DNA of 64,000 nucleotides, from contig NZ_JAGIOB010000001.1 of NCBI RefSeq assembly GCF_017876495.1, positions 2,790,001 through 2,854,000 on the forward strand, read 5' to 3'. The DNA is from Microlunatus capsulatus (GTDB lineage: Bacteria > Actinomycetota > Actinomycetes > Propionibacteriales > Propionibacteriaceae). The notes below the pieces were generated by a model, which had not been told where the DNA came from, ran no database searches, and was given only the letters and a program-made list of their open reading frames with translations. This document shows, in pieces, positions 15,003-23,712 of this stretch. Positions within the stretch are counted from its first letter, which is position 1. The number at the start of each line of letters is the position of its first letter. Made by a program: the position numbers and the translations under genes.

Positions 15003-15992
15003 ATGGTGAACACGAGCTCGCGCACCCTGCGGCTGCTGTCGCTGCTCCAGGCCCGCCGCTACTGGCCCGGGCCGCTGCTGGCGGAGCGGCTGGAGGTCTC
15101 GGCCCGCACCCTGCGCCGCGACGTCGAGCGGTTGCGCGAGCTCGGCTACCCCGTGGACGCCCACCCCGGCGTCGACGGCGGCTACGCCCTGGCACCCGGG
15201 GCGGCCCTGCCCCCGCTCGTCCTCGACGACGACGAGGCGATGGCGCTGGCGGTGGCCATCCAGTCCCAGCTGGCCGGCGGCCAGGGCGGCGACGCGGCAC
15301 TGCGGGCGCTGACCAAGGTCGTGCAGGTGATGCCGCGCCGGCTCCGGACGCGGTTGGACGCGGTCCGGCTGGCCACGACCCCGTCCCGGTGGTCCACCGG
15401 CACCGACGCCCCGGTGGACCACGCGGTGCTCGCCACGCTGGCGCTCGGCTGCCGCGACGGCGAGCGGGTGCGGCTCGACTACCGGGCCGCGGACGGCACG
15501 CCCTCCTCGCGCCGCGTCGAGCCGTTCCGGCTCGTCCCCCTCGGCCGTCGCTGGTACCTCGTCGCCTACGACCTCGAGCGGCAGGACTGGCGCACCCTGC
15601 GGATCGACCGGATCGCCACGGCCGAGGGCACCGGCACGCCCTTCGGTCCGCGGACCCCGCCCTTCGACGACGTGGCCACCTGGGTCCGGGAGCGGGTCCA
15701 GGCGGCGGGGGCGGCCGGCCGGCACCACGTGGAGGTGGTGGTGGAGGCGCCGGCCGACGTGGTGGCGGCCCGCGTCGGCCGGTGGGCCGACGTCCGCCCG
15801 CGGACCGCGGGCACCTGCACGATGACCCTGGACACCGACGCGCTGGACGGCCCCCTGTGGGCTCTCGGCGCCGCCGGGGCCCCGTTCACCGTGGTCAGCC
15901 CGCCCGAGCTCGCCGCCCTGGCGGCCGCCTGGGGCGCGCACTTCGTCCGGGCCGGGGCCGCGCCGCCGCCCGGGCCGGCGACGGCCACCTGA
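15003..15992 (+). CDS. WYL-domain (YafY-type) transcriptional regulator
   Basis: 329 residues from the ATG at 15003; a further in-frame ATG at 14982 lies inside the operator dyad and is less likely. Residues 1-60 form a winged HTH (LAERLEVSARTLRRDVERLR). The centre is a WYL domain with RVEPFRLVPLGRRWYLVAYD and the RTLRIDRI segment; the C-terminal WCX region ends the protein. WYL domains sense nucleic acids or small ligands. Such regulators usually control the divergent neighbour, here the DinB-fold gene. Confidence 0.9.
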   Translation: MVNTSSRTLRLLSLLQARRYWPGPLLAERLEVSARTLRRDVERLRELGYPVDAHPGVDGGYALAPGAALPPLVLDDDEAMALAVAIQSQLAGGQGGDAALRALTKVVQVMPRRLRTRLDAVRLATTPSRWSTGTDAPVDHAVLATLALGCRDGERVRLDYRAADGTPSSRRVEPFRLVPLGRRWYLVAYDLERQDWRTLRIDRIATAEGTGTPFGPRTPPFDDVATWVRERVQAAGAAGRHHVEVVVEAPADVVAARVGRWADVRPRTAGTCTMTLDTDALDGPLWALGAAGAPFTVVSPPELAALAAAWGAHFVRAGAAPPPGPATAT

Positions 15993-16003
15993 GGGCTGTC
16001 GGC

Positions 16004-16801
16004 TCAACCGGACCGGCGGGCCACCCCGGCCACCGCGCGGACGGCCAGCCGCAGCTCGCCGTCGACCGCGCGCTCCGCCGCCAGGCCCTCGAACGCCGCC
16101 CGCAGCCGGCGACGGCCGGACGCGGGCTGCGCCTGGTAGGTCCGGCCGACCACGGCCAGCCCGTGCTCCACCGCCGCCCACAGGTCCGCCGGCCCGACCC
16201 GCCACACCCAGCCCACCTCGGCCGCGTCCGCGTCCGCGCCGCCCGCGTCCCGCAGCAGCCCGACCAGGCCCGGCGCCGTGCGGTCGAAGTCGAGCGCCGG
16301 CGGCAGGGACCGCGACGGCGGGGCGGCGACGCCGGCCGCGGCCAGCACATCGGCCCACAGCCGGGCCAGGTCACCCCCGGCGGGCCACACCGTCACCGCG
16401 ACCGACCCGCCCGGGCGGACGACGCGGAGCAGCTCGGCGGTCGCCGCGCGGGGGTCGGGCACGTGGTTGACGACGAAGTTGGCGGTCGCCGCGTCGACCG
16501 CGCCCGAGCGGTGCGGGAGCCGGGGCAGGGCGGCCGCGACCAGCGGCAGGTCCTCCTGGCGCCGGACGAGGTCCAGCACCGCGCGGTCGGGGTCCACGCC
16601 GACGGCGACCCAGCCCCGGCGCCGGGCGGCGGCCGCGACCGTCCCGGTCCCGGTGCCCACGTCGAGCAGCCGGTCCCCGGGGTCCGGAGCCCCGGCCAGG
16701 TCCAGCAGGACGTCGGCGGTGCCGGCGCAGAGCCGGGCGAAGGACCGCGCGTGGGCGAGCGCGGCCGCCCGTGCGGTGCCGCTCACGACGTCGCTCTGCA
16801 C
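16004..16801 (-). CDS. Class I SAM-dependent methyltransferase
   Basis: About 265 residues from the GTG at 16801; the GTG at 16786 is an alternative start. Motif I is RLLDVGTGTGTVAAAA, followed by the acidic VGVDPDR and the post-motif ATANFVVNHVPDPRAATAEL, then LLRVVRPGGSVAVTVW. This is a methyltransf_11/UbiE-like fold that transfers methyl from SAM to a small molecule. No transmembrane helix. The substrate cannot be told. It is divergent from the GAF-domain gene with about 130 bp between the starts. Confidence 0.85.
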   Translation of the reverse strand: MQSDVVSGTARAAALAHARSFARLCAGTADVLLDLAGAPDPGDRLLDVGTGTGTVAAAARRRGWVAVGVDPDRAVLDLVRRQEDLPLVAAALPRLPHRSGAVDAATANFVVNHVPDPRAATAELLRVVRPGGSVAVTVWPAGGDLARLWADVLAAAGVAAPPSRSLPPALDFDRTAPGLVGLLRDAGGADADAAEVGWVWRVGPADLWAAVEHGLAVVGRTYQAQPASGRRRLRAAFEGLAAERAVDGELRLAVRAVAGVARRSG

Positions 16802-16933
16802 GTCCCCACTCTGGCCCCGCCCGCCCGGCGACCGGCCCGCGGGTGGCCGGGCGTCCGCGTCGGACCGGCGCCGGCCGGGTAGCTGCGGGGTGCGGGCGCC
16901 CGGCCGAGGGCGCCCCGGACCTCGAGGAGCCTG

Positions 16934-17812
16934 ATGCGTCGGCTGGCGGACCGGTACCTGGCCGCGGTGGTGGGAGGCGTCGACGACGACGACGGGCGGG
17001 CGCTGCTGCCCGCGGTGCTGGCCCGGGCCTGCGTCGCGGTGCTGCCGGTGCAGGGCGCCGGGCTGGGGCTGGTCGAGCGGCTGCGGGTGCCGCTGGGCGG
17101 CAGCGACGACGAGGCCGTCCGCGCGGAGCGGCTGCAGACCACCCTGGGCGAGGGGCCCTGCCTGGACGCGATCGAGGCCGGCGAGGCGGTCGCCGTCGAC
17201 GAGCCGGAGCTGGCGCGCCGGTGGCCGGCCTACCACCGGGCGCTCATCCGGCAGACGTCGTTCCGCTCGGTGGCCTCGCTGCCGCTGCGGACGCCGGGCC
17301 ACCCGCCGATCGGGGCGCTCGACCTCTACAGCGACGCGCCCGCCGTCGACGCCGCGGCGCGGGGCGCCGAGGTGCAGACCGACGTCGCCGACCAGATCGG
17401 CGGACTGCTGCTGGACGCCCCGCTGGTGCGCGCCGGGTGGACCGACGAGCCGGTGGCCGCCTGGCTCGCCGGCCCCGGCGTCGCCCGGCGGATGGAGGTC
17501 TGGCGCGCGGTCGGGATGGTGGTGCACGACCTGGGGACGACGCAGCAGGGCGGCCTCGACCTGCTGCGGGGCTTCGCCGTCGACGCCGGCAGCTCGCTCG
17601 ACGCGGTCGCCGCCCGGCTCACCGCCGCCGAGCTCGCCCCGGCCGACCTGCGCCGGGGTGCGGGCGCCCCGGGCGCGACGACGGCCCCGCCCCCCGGCAC
17701 GGTGCCGGGGGGCGGGGGCGGGGGCGAGGACGGCGACCTGCCGCCCGGGGTCAGCTCGCTGGACGCTCGACGGCGCCGAGGGTCCGGGCGCCGACCTCCC
17801 GGCCGGCCTTGA
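16934..17812 (+). CDS. GAF-domain protein with an unusual C-terminal tail
   Basis: 292 residues, ATG after GAGGAGC. Residues 1-170 form a GAF domain (ERLQTTLGEGPCLDAIEAGE, RSVASLPLRT, IGALDLYS). Residues 180-245 resemble the helical ANTAR region that follows GAF in actinobacterial antiterminators (MVVHDLGTTQQGGLDLLRGF, AARLTAAEL), but without a clear RNA-binding signature. The last 45 residues (Pro/Gly/Arg-rich) are encoded over a strong 16-bp hairpin and overlap the 3' end of the convergent beta-helix gene by 62 bp. The tail may be read-through sequence. Likely a sensor or regulatory protein. Confidence 0.75.
   Translation: MRRLADRYLAAVVGGVDDDDGRALLPAVLARACVAVLPVQGAGLGLVERLRVPLGGSDDEAVRAERLQTTLGEGPCLDAIEAGEAVAVDEPELARRWPAYHRALIRQTSFRSVASLPLRTPGHPPIGALDLYSDAPAVDAAARGAEVQTDVADQIGGLLLDAPLVRAGWTDEPVAAWLAGPGVARRMEVWRAVGMVVHDLGTTQQGGLDLLRGFAVDAGSSLDAVAARLTAAELAPADLRRGAGAPGATTAPPPGTVPGGGGGGEDGDLPPGVSSLDARRRRGSGRRPPGRP
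17685..17717. terminator. Strong GC hairpin inside the 3' end of the GAF gene
   Basis: A 16-bp perfect inverted repeat (17685-17700 and 17702-17717) with a single central base. It lies 34 bp past the beta-helix stop and inside the GAF reading frame. It looks like a bidirectional terminator for the convergent pair. Confidence 0.6.
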
Positions 17813-20231
17813 GGGCGACGTGGGCGGGCAGCGGCTGGGCCACCTCGGCCGTCCGGGCGGCGATGGCCGGCTTCAGCCGGTAGCCGGCGTCGACGGGGCT
17901 GGTGGTCAGCGGGTTGATGCTGCTGCGCTCCTGGCCCGTGTTGTCGCGGAAGTCCTCCAGCAGGACGAACTGCAGCGGCTGCGCCTTGAGCCGGGCCCAG
18001 CTGGCGGTCGCGTTCGGCACGCCCAGCGCGGTCTGGGAGTAGACGTTGCCGTTGCTCGTCAGCCGGAGGGCGCCGGCGTCGTGGGCCAGCTCGTAGCTCT
18101 CGACGGCGAGGACCGAGCTGGCGCCGTGCCCCGCGGCCAGCACGTTGTTGCCCACCGAGCTGTTGCCGATGACCCAGGGCATCGTGAGGTCCGGCTGCGG
18201 CCGGCGCAGGTCGTGGCCCGAGACGCTCAGCTGCTCGATCCGGCGGGAGTCCTGGGTGAAGGCGATGGCCCGGCGGTTGCCGACGATCGTGTTGTTCCAG
18301 ATCGCCACCTTGTCGGTGTTGGCCACCATGACGCCGTCGGAGGCGTTGTCGGCGATGACGTTGTCGACGACCGTCCCGGTGGAGGAGATCTCCAGGACCA
18401 CCCCGAAGCGGGTGCTGTCGACGATCTCGTTGCGGACGACGTCGACGTTGAACACCGACTGGTCGGTCCAGAACTGGTTGCCGTGGGTGCGGCGGATCTC
18501 GCTGTCGCGCAGGGTGACGCCGCGGGTCTGGGTGATCTTGATCCCGCCGGCGCTGGGGGCCGGGTTGAACCGCTCGTCGTTGCTGTCGGTGACGGAGACG
18601 TTGGCCAGCAGCAGGCCGTCGGCCTGGTTGGCGTGGATGCCGACCTGCCCGGAGCCGTCGACGGTGGTGTTGCGGATGACCGAGCCGGGCTTGAACATCC
18701 CGATCCCGCCGGTGGCGCTGTCCAGCACCGTCATCTCGTCCAGCGTCATCCGCTCGAAGTAGCTGGTCACCACGCCCTGCTGCCAGACGGAGTCGGCGTA
18801 GCGGCGGATCCCGAAGCCGCGGAGGACGGTGCCCGGGGCACGCAGCGAGAACGCGGTCTGCAGGTCCGAGGCCCGCACCGACCGGCCCGTCGGGTCGCTG
18901 CCGAGGTGCAGGCGGCGGGTGCCCTGGTCGACGTAGAAGGTGCCCGGCTCCAGCTGGGCGAGGCTGCCGACCTGGCGCTGCTCGACGCCGTCGAGCCAGA
19001 CCATGTCCGGGTGCGCGGCCATCGGGTGGGCGGGGTCGATCCAGCGCCAGCCGGCGGCCGTGCCGTCGGGGGCGCCCTTGGAGTAGGTCGGGCTGTGGTC
19101 GAGGACGACGTCCCAGGGGGCGGAGAAGGCGCTGCCGCTGGCCTTGAACCCGGTGACCGCGCGGGTGCCGTCGAACCACACGGCCTCCCCGGGGTAGGGC
19201 TGGATGGTGGCCGCGTGACCCGGGGGCACCAGCACCGACTCGTGGTAGCTGCCCGCGCGCAGGACGATCGTCTGCCCGGAGTAGTTCCTGGTCACCGCCT
19301 TGGCCAGCGTCGCGAAGGGCCTGTCGAGGGTGCCCGGGTTGGCGTCGCTGCCGCCGGGGGCGACGAACAGGGCGTCGGCGGGCACGGGGTAGCGGGCGCT
19401 GCCGACCGGGCCGGCGCCGTGCCGCACGGCCAGCGGGGCGGTGGAGGTGCCCTCGTCGCCGACCAGGTGAGCCGAGGTGAGGTCGGCGGCGACGTCGGTC
19501 ACGACGAAGGCCTGCGTGGTGAGGTCGACCGTCGGGTTGCCGGCGCCGTTGTAGACCTGCAGGCCGGGGTGGCCGGCACCGGTGACGGCGCCCGCGCGGT
19601 CCAGCGCGGTCACCTGCCAGCCCGGCTCGGCGGCGCCCTTGACGTAGAGCTTGGCGCGGGCGATGACCGGGTCGGTCCCCGTCGTGGAGAGCTTCAGCAC
19701 CAGGCGCTGCCCGACGGGGACGGGCGTGGCCAGCGTCATCTCCTTGAGCACGCTCTGGCGCCCGGCGGCGTCGGAGCGGTACAGGTCGAGGTGCAGGACC
19801 GACCCGGAGTCGATCCGGGCCCGGGCGGAGTAGGAGGAGCCGTCGGCCTGCTTGCGGGCCTCCACCGAGTACTGGAAGTTCTTGCCGACCGGGACGGTGA
19901 ACTCGGCGCGCACGACCGCGTCCCGGACCTGGACCCCGCCCTGGTAGGCCTTGAAGCTGCGCCCGCCGAGGATCTTGCTGACCTTGCCCTCGCTGCCGCC
20001 GACCGAGGTGGCGGTGCCGCCGGAGACGCCGGTCCAGGCGCTGCCGGTGTCGGGCCTGCCCCACCCGGAGGCCACCGTGCGGTCGAAGCCGTCGATGACG
20101 AGGTGGGTGCCGGCCGAGGCGCCGGTCGGGGTCAGCAGGGGGACCGCGCCGGCGGCGAGGGCCAGCGCGGCGGTGACCACGACGCGGGCGGCCCGGCGGA
20201 ACGGGGTGACGGGGGTGGCGGTGCGGGGCAT
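17751..20231 (-). CDS. Secreted right-handed beta-helix protein
   Basis: 826 residues from the ATG at 20231, preceded by CAGGAG. Residues 1-40 are a signal peptide (RRAARVVVTAALALAAGAV, then a Gly/Ala cleavage region). Residues 45-240 resemble a concanavalin-like or carbohydrate-binding beta-sandwich. From about 275 a DUF1565-type start (LFVAPGGSDANPGTLDRPFA) leads into a parallel beta-helix with many short N/D-rich coils. Such proteins are polysaccharide lyases, epimerases or hydrolases. It is secreted and lies downstream of a sugar ABC operon, separated by terminators. The catalytic residues and substrate are not identifiable. Confidence 0.82.
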   Translation of the reverse strand: MPRTATPVTPFRRAARVVVTAALALAAGAVPLLTPTGASAGTHLVIDGFDRTVASGWGRPDTGSAWTGVSGGTATSVGGSEGKVSKILGGRSFKAYQGGVQVRDAVVRAEFTVPVGKNFQYSVEARKQADGSSYSARARIDSGSVLHLDLYRSDAAGRQSVLKEMTLATPVPVGQRLVLKLSTTGTDPVIARAKLYVKGAAEPGWQVTALDRAGAVTGAGHPGLQVYNGAGNPTVDLTTQAFVVTDVAADLTSAHLVGDEGTSTAPLAVRHGAGPVGSARYPVPADALFVAPGGSDANPGTLDRPFATLAKAVTRNYSGQTIVLRAGSYHESVLVPPGHAATIQPYPGEAVWFDGTRAVTGFKASGSAFSAPWDVVLDHSPTYSKGAPDGTAAGWRWIDPAHPMAAHPDMVWLDGVEQRQVGSLAQLEPGTFYVDQGTRRLHLGSDPTGRSVRASDLQTAFSLRAPGTVLRGFGIRRYADSVWQQGVVTSYFERMTLDEMTVLDSATGGIGMFKPGSVIRNTTVDGSGQVGIHANQADGLLLANVSVTDSNDERFNPAPSAGGIKITQTRGVTLRDSEIRRTHGNQFWTDQSVFNVDVVRNEIVDSTRFGVVLEISSTGTVVDNVIADNASDGVMVANTDKVAIWNNTIVGNRRAIAFTQDSRRIEQLSVSGHDLRRPQPDLTMPWVIGNSSVGNNVLAAGHGASSVLAVESYELAHDAGALRLTSNGNVYSQTALGVPNATASWARLKAQPLQFVLLEDFRDNTGQERSSINPLTTSPVDAGYRLKPAIAARTAEVAQPLPAHVALKAGREVGARTLGAVERPAS

Positions 20232-20492
20232 GGCGGAGCTCCTGGGGGCGAGCGGGCAGGGTGCAGCCCGGGACGGGGAGGGGGGGCCGTCGGCGGCCGG
20301 TGGCGTCGGGGACGCCGGGAGAGCGGGTGCTGACGCCGCTAGCAGCGGGTCGTCGGGTGGAGCGGGGGCCGGGGGGACCGGGGCCCGCGGCGGCCGGTGC
20401 TGCTCGACCTGGGCGCGGGGGTCATCGGTCCTCCTGGATCGTCGATCTGGTGCCGTCCCCCGTGCTGATGGCTCCATCCTCGCGCGCGACGA

Positions 20493-20533
20493 GGGCCGGG
20501 CAGCAGGGGAGAAAGCACCCTGCTGCCCGGCCC
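20493..20533 (-). terminator. Terminator of the aminotransferase/ABC operon
   Basis: Perfect 16-bp stem (20493-20508 and 20518-20533) with a 9-nt loop. It lies about 65 nt after the last permease stop on the minus strand. Confidence 0.7.
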
Positions 20534-20564
20534 TTGGTCCTGCGCCGGCGGGACACCTGGTCCC

Positions 20565-20594
20565 GGACGACCCGGGCCCTCCGCCCGGTCGTCC
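20565..20594 (-). terminator. Stop-proximal hairpin after the permease gene
   Basis: GGACGACC-c-GGGC (20565-20577) pairs with GCCCGGTCGTCC (20583-20594) apart from one bulged C; loop of 5. It begins 4 nt after the permease stop and forms a tandem with the hairpin at 20493. Confidence 0.6.
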
Positions 20595-20598
20595 CGCC

Positions 20599-21435
20599 TC
20601 AGCCCTTGACGGCTCCGGAGGTGAGGCCCTCGACGATCCAGCGGCTGGCGAGGGCGAACATGAGCATCGTCGGGACGATGGTCAGCACCGCGGCGGCGGC
20701 CATCGGGCCCCACTCGATGTTGAAGCTGGAGATGAAACCGTTGAGGGCGGTCGGGATGGTCTTGTTGCTGTCGGAGTTCATCAGCGTCACCGACAGGAAC
20801 AGCTCGTTCCAGCAGTTGACGAAGTTGAAGATGAAGGCCGCCATGATCCCCGGGGTCATCACGGGCACGATCACCCGGAACAGCGCGCTCAGCCGCGAGC
20901 AGCCGTCCACCATCGCCGCCTCCTCGAGGGCGTCGGGGACGTTCTCGAAGAAGCCGCGCAGCATGATCGTGCAGAACGGGATGCAGACCGCGATGTAGAG
21001 CAGCACCAGGCCGCCCTTGCGGTCGACCAGCTGCAGGTCGACCATCAGCACGTAGAGCGGGCCCAGCGCGATGAAGGCCGGGATCATCTGGGTGACGAGG
21101 AACGCCATCAGCAGCGCGCCCTTGGCCCGGAACTCGAAGCGGGCCAGCGTGTAGGCCGAGAGCAGCGAGATCAGCGTCGCGACCGCGGCGGCCACCACCG
21201 ACACCAGCAGGCTGTTGGCCATGTAGGTGCCGAACGCGAAGTTCTGGAAGAGGCTGGCGTAGTTGGTCAGCGTCCACGGCGAGGGCAGGTAGCGCAGCGG
21301 GAAGGCCGCGATGTCGCCCGGGTCCTTGAACGAGGTGACCAGGATCCAGTACAGCGGGAACAGGGTGATCACGAGCCACAGCCCGAGCAGGGCGACGCGG
21401 AGCACCCGGACGGGGGGCGAGAGCTGGTCGATCAC
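20599..21435 (-). CDS. CUT1 sugar ABC importer, MalG-type permease
   Basis: 278 residues, GTG start overlapping the previous permease by 4 nt. About six hydrophobic helices (first LRVALLGLWLVITLFPLYWI) and the EAA motif LEEAAMVDGCSRLSALFRVI. It forms the channel with the MalF-type permease encoded just upstream. Last gene of the aminotransferase-led operon; two hairpins follow. Confidence 0.93.
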   Translation of the reverse strand: MIDQLSPPVRVLRVALLGLWLVITLFPLYWILVTSFKDPGDIAAFPLRYLPSPWTLTNYASLFQNFAFGTYMANSLLVSVVAAAVATLISLLSAYTLARFEFRAKGALLMAFLVTQMIPAFIALGPLYVLMVDLQLVDRKGGLVLLYIAVCIPFCTIMLRGFFENVPDALEEAAMVDGCSRLSALFRVIVPVMTPGIMAAFIFNFVNCWNELFLSVTLMNSDSNKTIPTALNGFISSFNIEWGPMAAAAVLTIVPTMLMFALASRWIVEGLTSGAVKG

Positions 21436-22391
21436 CGGGCGTCACGCTCCTTCAGGGCCAGCAGGTAGAAGGTCGTGAACAGGACCAGGACGGCGAGCAC
21501 GATGAGCCCCAGCGCCGAGGCCAGGCCGTAGTCGCCCTGGGAGGTGAAGTTGATCATCCAGCTGGTGACGATGTGGGTCTGCTCGGCGGGGCCGCCGCCC
21601 GTCATGCCGTAGATGATCTCGGGGAAGTTGAACACCCAGATCACCCGCAGCAGCACGGTGAGCAGCAGCGTCGTGCGGATGAACGGGATGACGATGAAGA
21701 ACAGGGTGCGGGCCTTGCCCGCGCCGTCCAGCGCGCCGGCCTCCAGCAGCTCGTCGGGCACCGACTGCAGCGCCGCCAGGATCATGATCGCGAAGAAGGT
21801 CACGCCGTACCAGACGTTGGCCACGACGACCGAGAACATGGCCAGCTCCGGGTCGGCCAGCCAGGCCACGTTGGTGTCGATCAGGCCGGCCTTGCGCAGC
21901 AGGTCGTTGACGACGCCGAACTCCCCGTTGAACATCCAGCGGAACAGGATGCCGATGAGGAAGCCCGAGACGGCCCAGGGGAAGAAGACCAGTGCCTGGT
22001 AGACCCCGCGGAAGCGGAACCGCTTGCGCAGCAGCAGGGCGAGGCCGAAGCCGATGAGCAGCTGCGGGACGATCGAGCCGACGACCCAGACGACCGAGTT
22101 GCGCAGCACGGTCCAGAACGTCGGGTTGGCCAGCAGCGTGCGGAAGTTGTCGAGGCCGACGAACGGGGTGTTGCGCAGGTCGTAGAGGTTCCACTGCTGG
22201 AAGGCCATCTGGCTGCCGCGCAGCAGCGGGTAGTAGGTGAAGACGACGACGAAGACCAGCGCGGGCGCGAGGAAGGCCAGCAGGCCGAGACCCCGCCGCA
22301 CGGTGAAGGTCCGCCGGCGGGGGCCCGCCGGGGCGGGAGGACGGTCCGCGAGCGGACGGCCCCCCCGCGGAGCCCGGTCGAGGACGGTCAC
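21432..22391 (-). CDS. CUT1 sugar ABC importer, MalF-type permease
   Basis: 319 residues with a GTG start. The N-terminus is rich in Arg/Pro, then the first helix LLAFLAPALVFVVVFTYYPL. The EAA loop is LLEAGALDGAGKARTLFFIV. It starts only 7 nt after the binding-protein stop, with no room for a hairpin, unlike the two other importer operons of this window. No ATPase is encoded here. Confidence 0.93.
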   Translation of the reverse strand: MTVLDRAPRGGRPLADRPPAPAGPRRRTFTVRRGLGLLAFLAPALVFVVVFTYYPLLRGSQMAFQQWNLYDLRNTPFVGLDNFRTLLANPTFWTVLRNSVVWVVGSIVPQLLIGFGLALLLRKRFRFRGVYQALVFFPWAVSGFLIGILFRWMFNGEFGVVNDLLRKAGLIDTNVAWLADPELAMFSVVVANVWYGVTFFAIMILAALQSVPDELLEAGALDGAGKARTLFFIVIPFIRTTLLLTVLLRVIWVFNFPEIIYGMTGGGPAEQTHIVTSWMINFTSQGDYGLASALGLIVLAVLVLFTTFYLLALKERDAR

Positions 22392-22398
22392 GCCGCGC

Positions 22399-23712
22399 TC
22401 AGCCCTTCCACTTCTCGGTCCAGTAGGCGTCCCAGCCCTTGAGCAGGTCGGCCGTGGACAGCTGGTCGATGAGGACCTTCTGCACGTCGTTGTCGGCCTT
22501 GGTCGACCACTCGGTCCACCAGGCGACGCCGCGCGGCTGCACGACCGTGAGGTAGGTGTCCGGGTTCTCGGTCATCGTCACGTAGGACGCCCAGGGGCCG
22601 CTGGTGTAGAAGGAGTCGGCACCGGCGGTCTTCTGGATCGGGACGAGGCTGTTCTCCTTGGCGAACGTCGTCGACGCCTCACCGGAGAGGAACTGCACCA
22701 GCTTGACGGCCGCCTCCGGGTTCTTGCTCGCCTTCGCGACACCCCAGCCGGCCGTGGCCACGGGCTGCGACGCCTTGCCCGAGGGGCCGGTGAGCAGCGG
22801 CGCGGTGTTCCACTGGTCGGACTTCACGGTCTTCGACGCGGAGATCGTGGCGATCACCTCGGGGTCCTGCAGCAGGAACGCCGTCGAGCCGTTGTTGAAC
22901 CCCTCGACCATCTCGGGGTAGCCCCACGCGACCGACGAGGGCGGCGAGGCGCGGCGGAACAGGTCGAAGTAGGTGTCGACGGCGGCCTGGGCCTCGGGCG
23001 CGGCGAAGATCGACTGCCCGCCCTGGATCTTGAAGGCGTTCTCGCGGTCGATCGTGTCCCCGACGTAGGCCTCAATGGCGGCGACGACGTTGCCGTTGCC
23101 GTTCTTGCCGCCGCGGAAGGCGTAGCCGTACCGGTTCTTGCTCGGGTCCTGGATCTTGGCGGCCTGCTCCAGCAGCTCCTCCCACGTCTTCGGCGGGCCG
23201 GAGAAGCCGGCCTCGGCGACGAGGTCGGTGCGGTAGAAGAGGCTGAGCCCGTAGAAGCCGTAGGGGATGAAGTAGGTCTTGCCGTCGCTGTGCTTGCTGT
23301 ACTTCTGCGCCTGCTCGGTGAGGTCGGCGAAGCCCGCCCACCCCTCGGTGTCGGCGGTCATGTCGTAGAGCCAGCCGTTGTTGGCGAACGGGCCGACGGT
23401 CAGGTCGCGGACCTCGAGGACGTCGACGCCGTTGCCGGCCTGCAGCATCTGCTGGATCTTCTGGTCCGCCTGCTCGGTGGGCGGGGAGACGAGCTGGACC
23501 TTGATGCCCGGGTTGCCCGCCTCGAAGTCGGCGAGCAGCTTCTTCAGCACCTGCGAGCGGGCGGGGTTGGTCAGGCTCTCCACCATCTGGAGCGTGACGT
23601 CGCCGCCCTCGCTCCCGCCGGCGTCGGAGCCGCCGCCGGAGCAGCTGCTGAGGCCGGTGACGGAGACGGTGGCCAGTCCGGCCGTGGCGAGGAGGAACGA
23701 TCTGCGGTTCAC
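22399..23712 (-). CDS. CUT1 sugar ABC importer, lipoprotein binding protein
   Basis: 437 residues from the GTG at 23712, which overlaps the aminotransferase stop as GTGA. N-terminal NRRSFLLATAGLATVSVTG followed by LSSCSGG is a signal sequence with a twin-arginine-like RR and a lipobox (LSSC). The body is an extracellular solute-binding protein 1 (LTNPARSQVLKKLLADFEAG, GNGVDVLEVRDLTVGPFANN, YFIPYGFYGLSLFYRTDLVA). It should bind an oligosaccharide outside the membrane. Its ligand may be related to the product of the secreted beta-helix protein; that is inference from position. Confidence 0.93.
   Translation of the reverse strand: MNRRSFLLATAGLATVSVTGLSSCSGGGSDAGGSEGGDVTLQMVESLTNPARSQVLKKLLADFEAGNPGIKVQLVSPPTEQADQKIQQMLQAGNGVDVLEVRDLTVGPFANNGWLYDMTADTEGWAGFADLTEQAQKYSKHSDGKTYFIPYGFYGLSLFYRTDLVAEAGFSGPPKTWEELLEQAAKIQDPSKNRYGYAFRGGKNGNGNVVAAIEAYVGDTIDRENAFKIQGGQSIFAAPEAQAAVDTYFDLFRRASPPSSVAWGYPEMVEGFNNGSTAFLLQDPEVIATISASKTVKSDQWNTAPLLTGPSGKASQPVATAGWGVAKASKNPEAAVKLVQFLSGEASTTFAKENSLVPIQKTAGADSFYTSGPWASYVTMTENPDTYLTVVQPRGVAWWTEWSTKADNDVQKVLIDQLSTADLLKGWDAYWTEKWKG

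Larger units (their letters stand above)
20232..20598. other. 367-bp gap with two terminator hairpins, no gene
   Basis: This gap between the permease stop and the beta-helix start holds two hairpins (20565-20594 and 20493-20533) and presumably the promoter of the beta-helix gene. I see no coding sequence on either strand with a plausible start. Confidence 0.6.

Noticed and set aside
17658-20333. 891-residue open frame on the plus strand
   Set aside because: Antisense shadow of the secreted beta-helix gene, without motifs.
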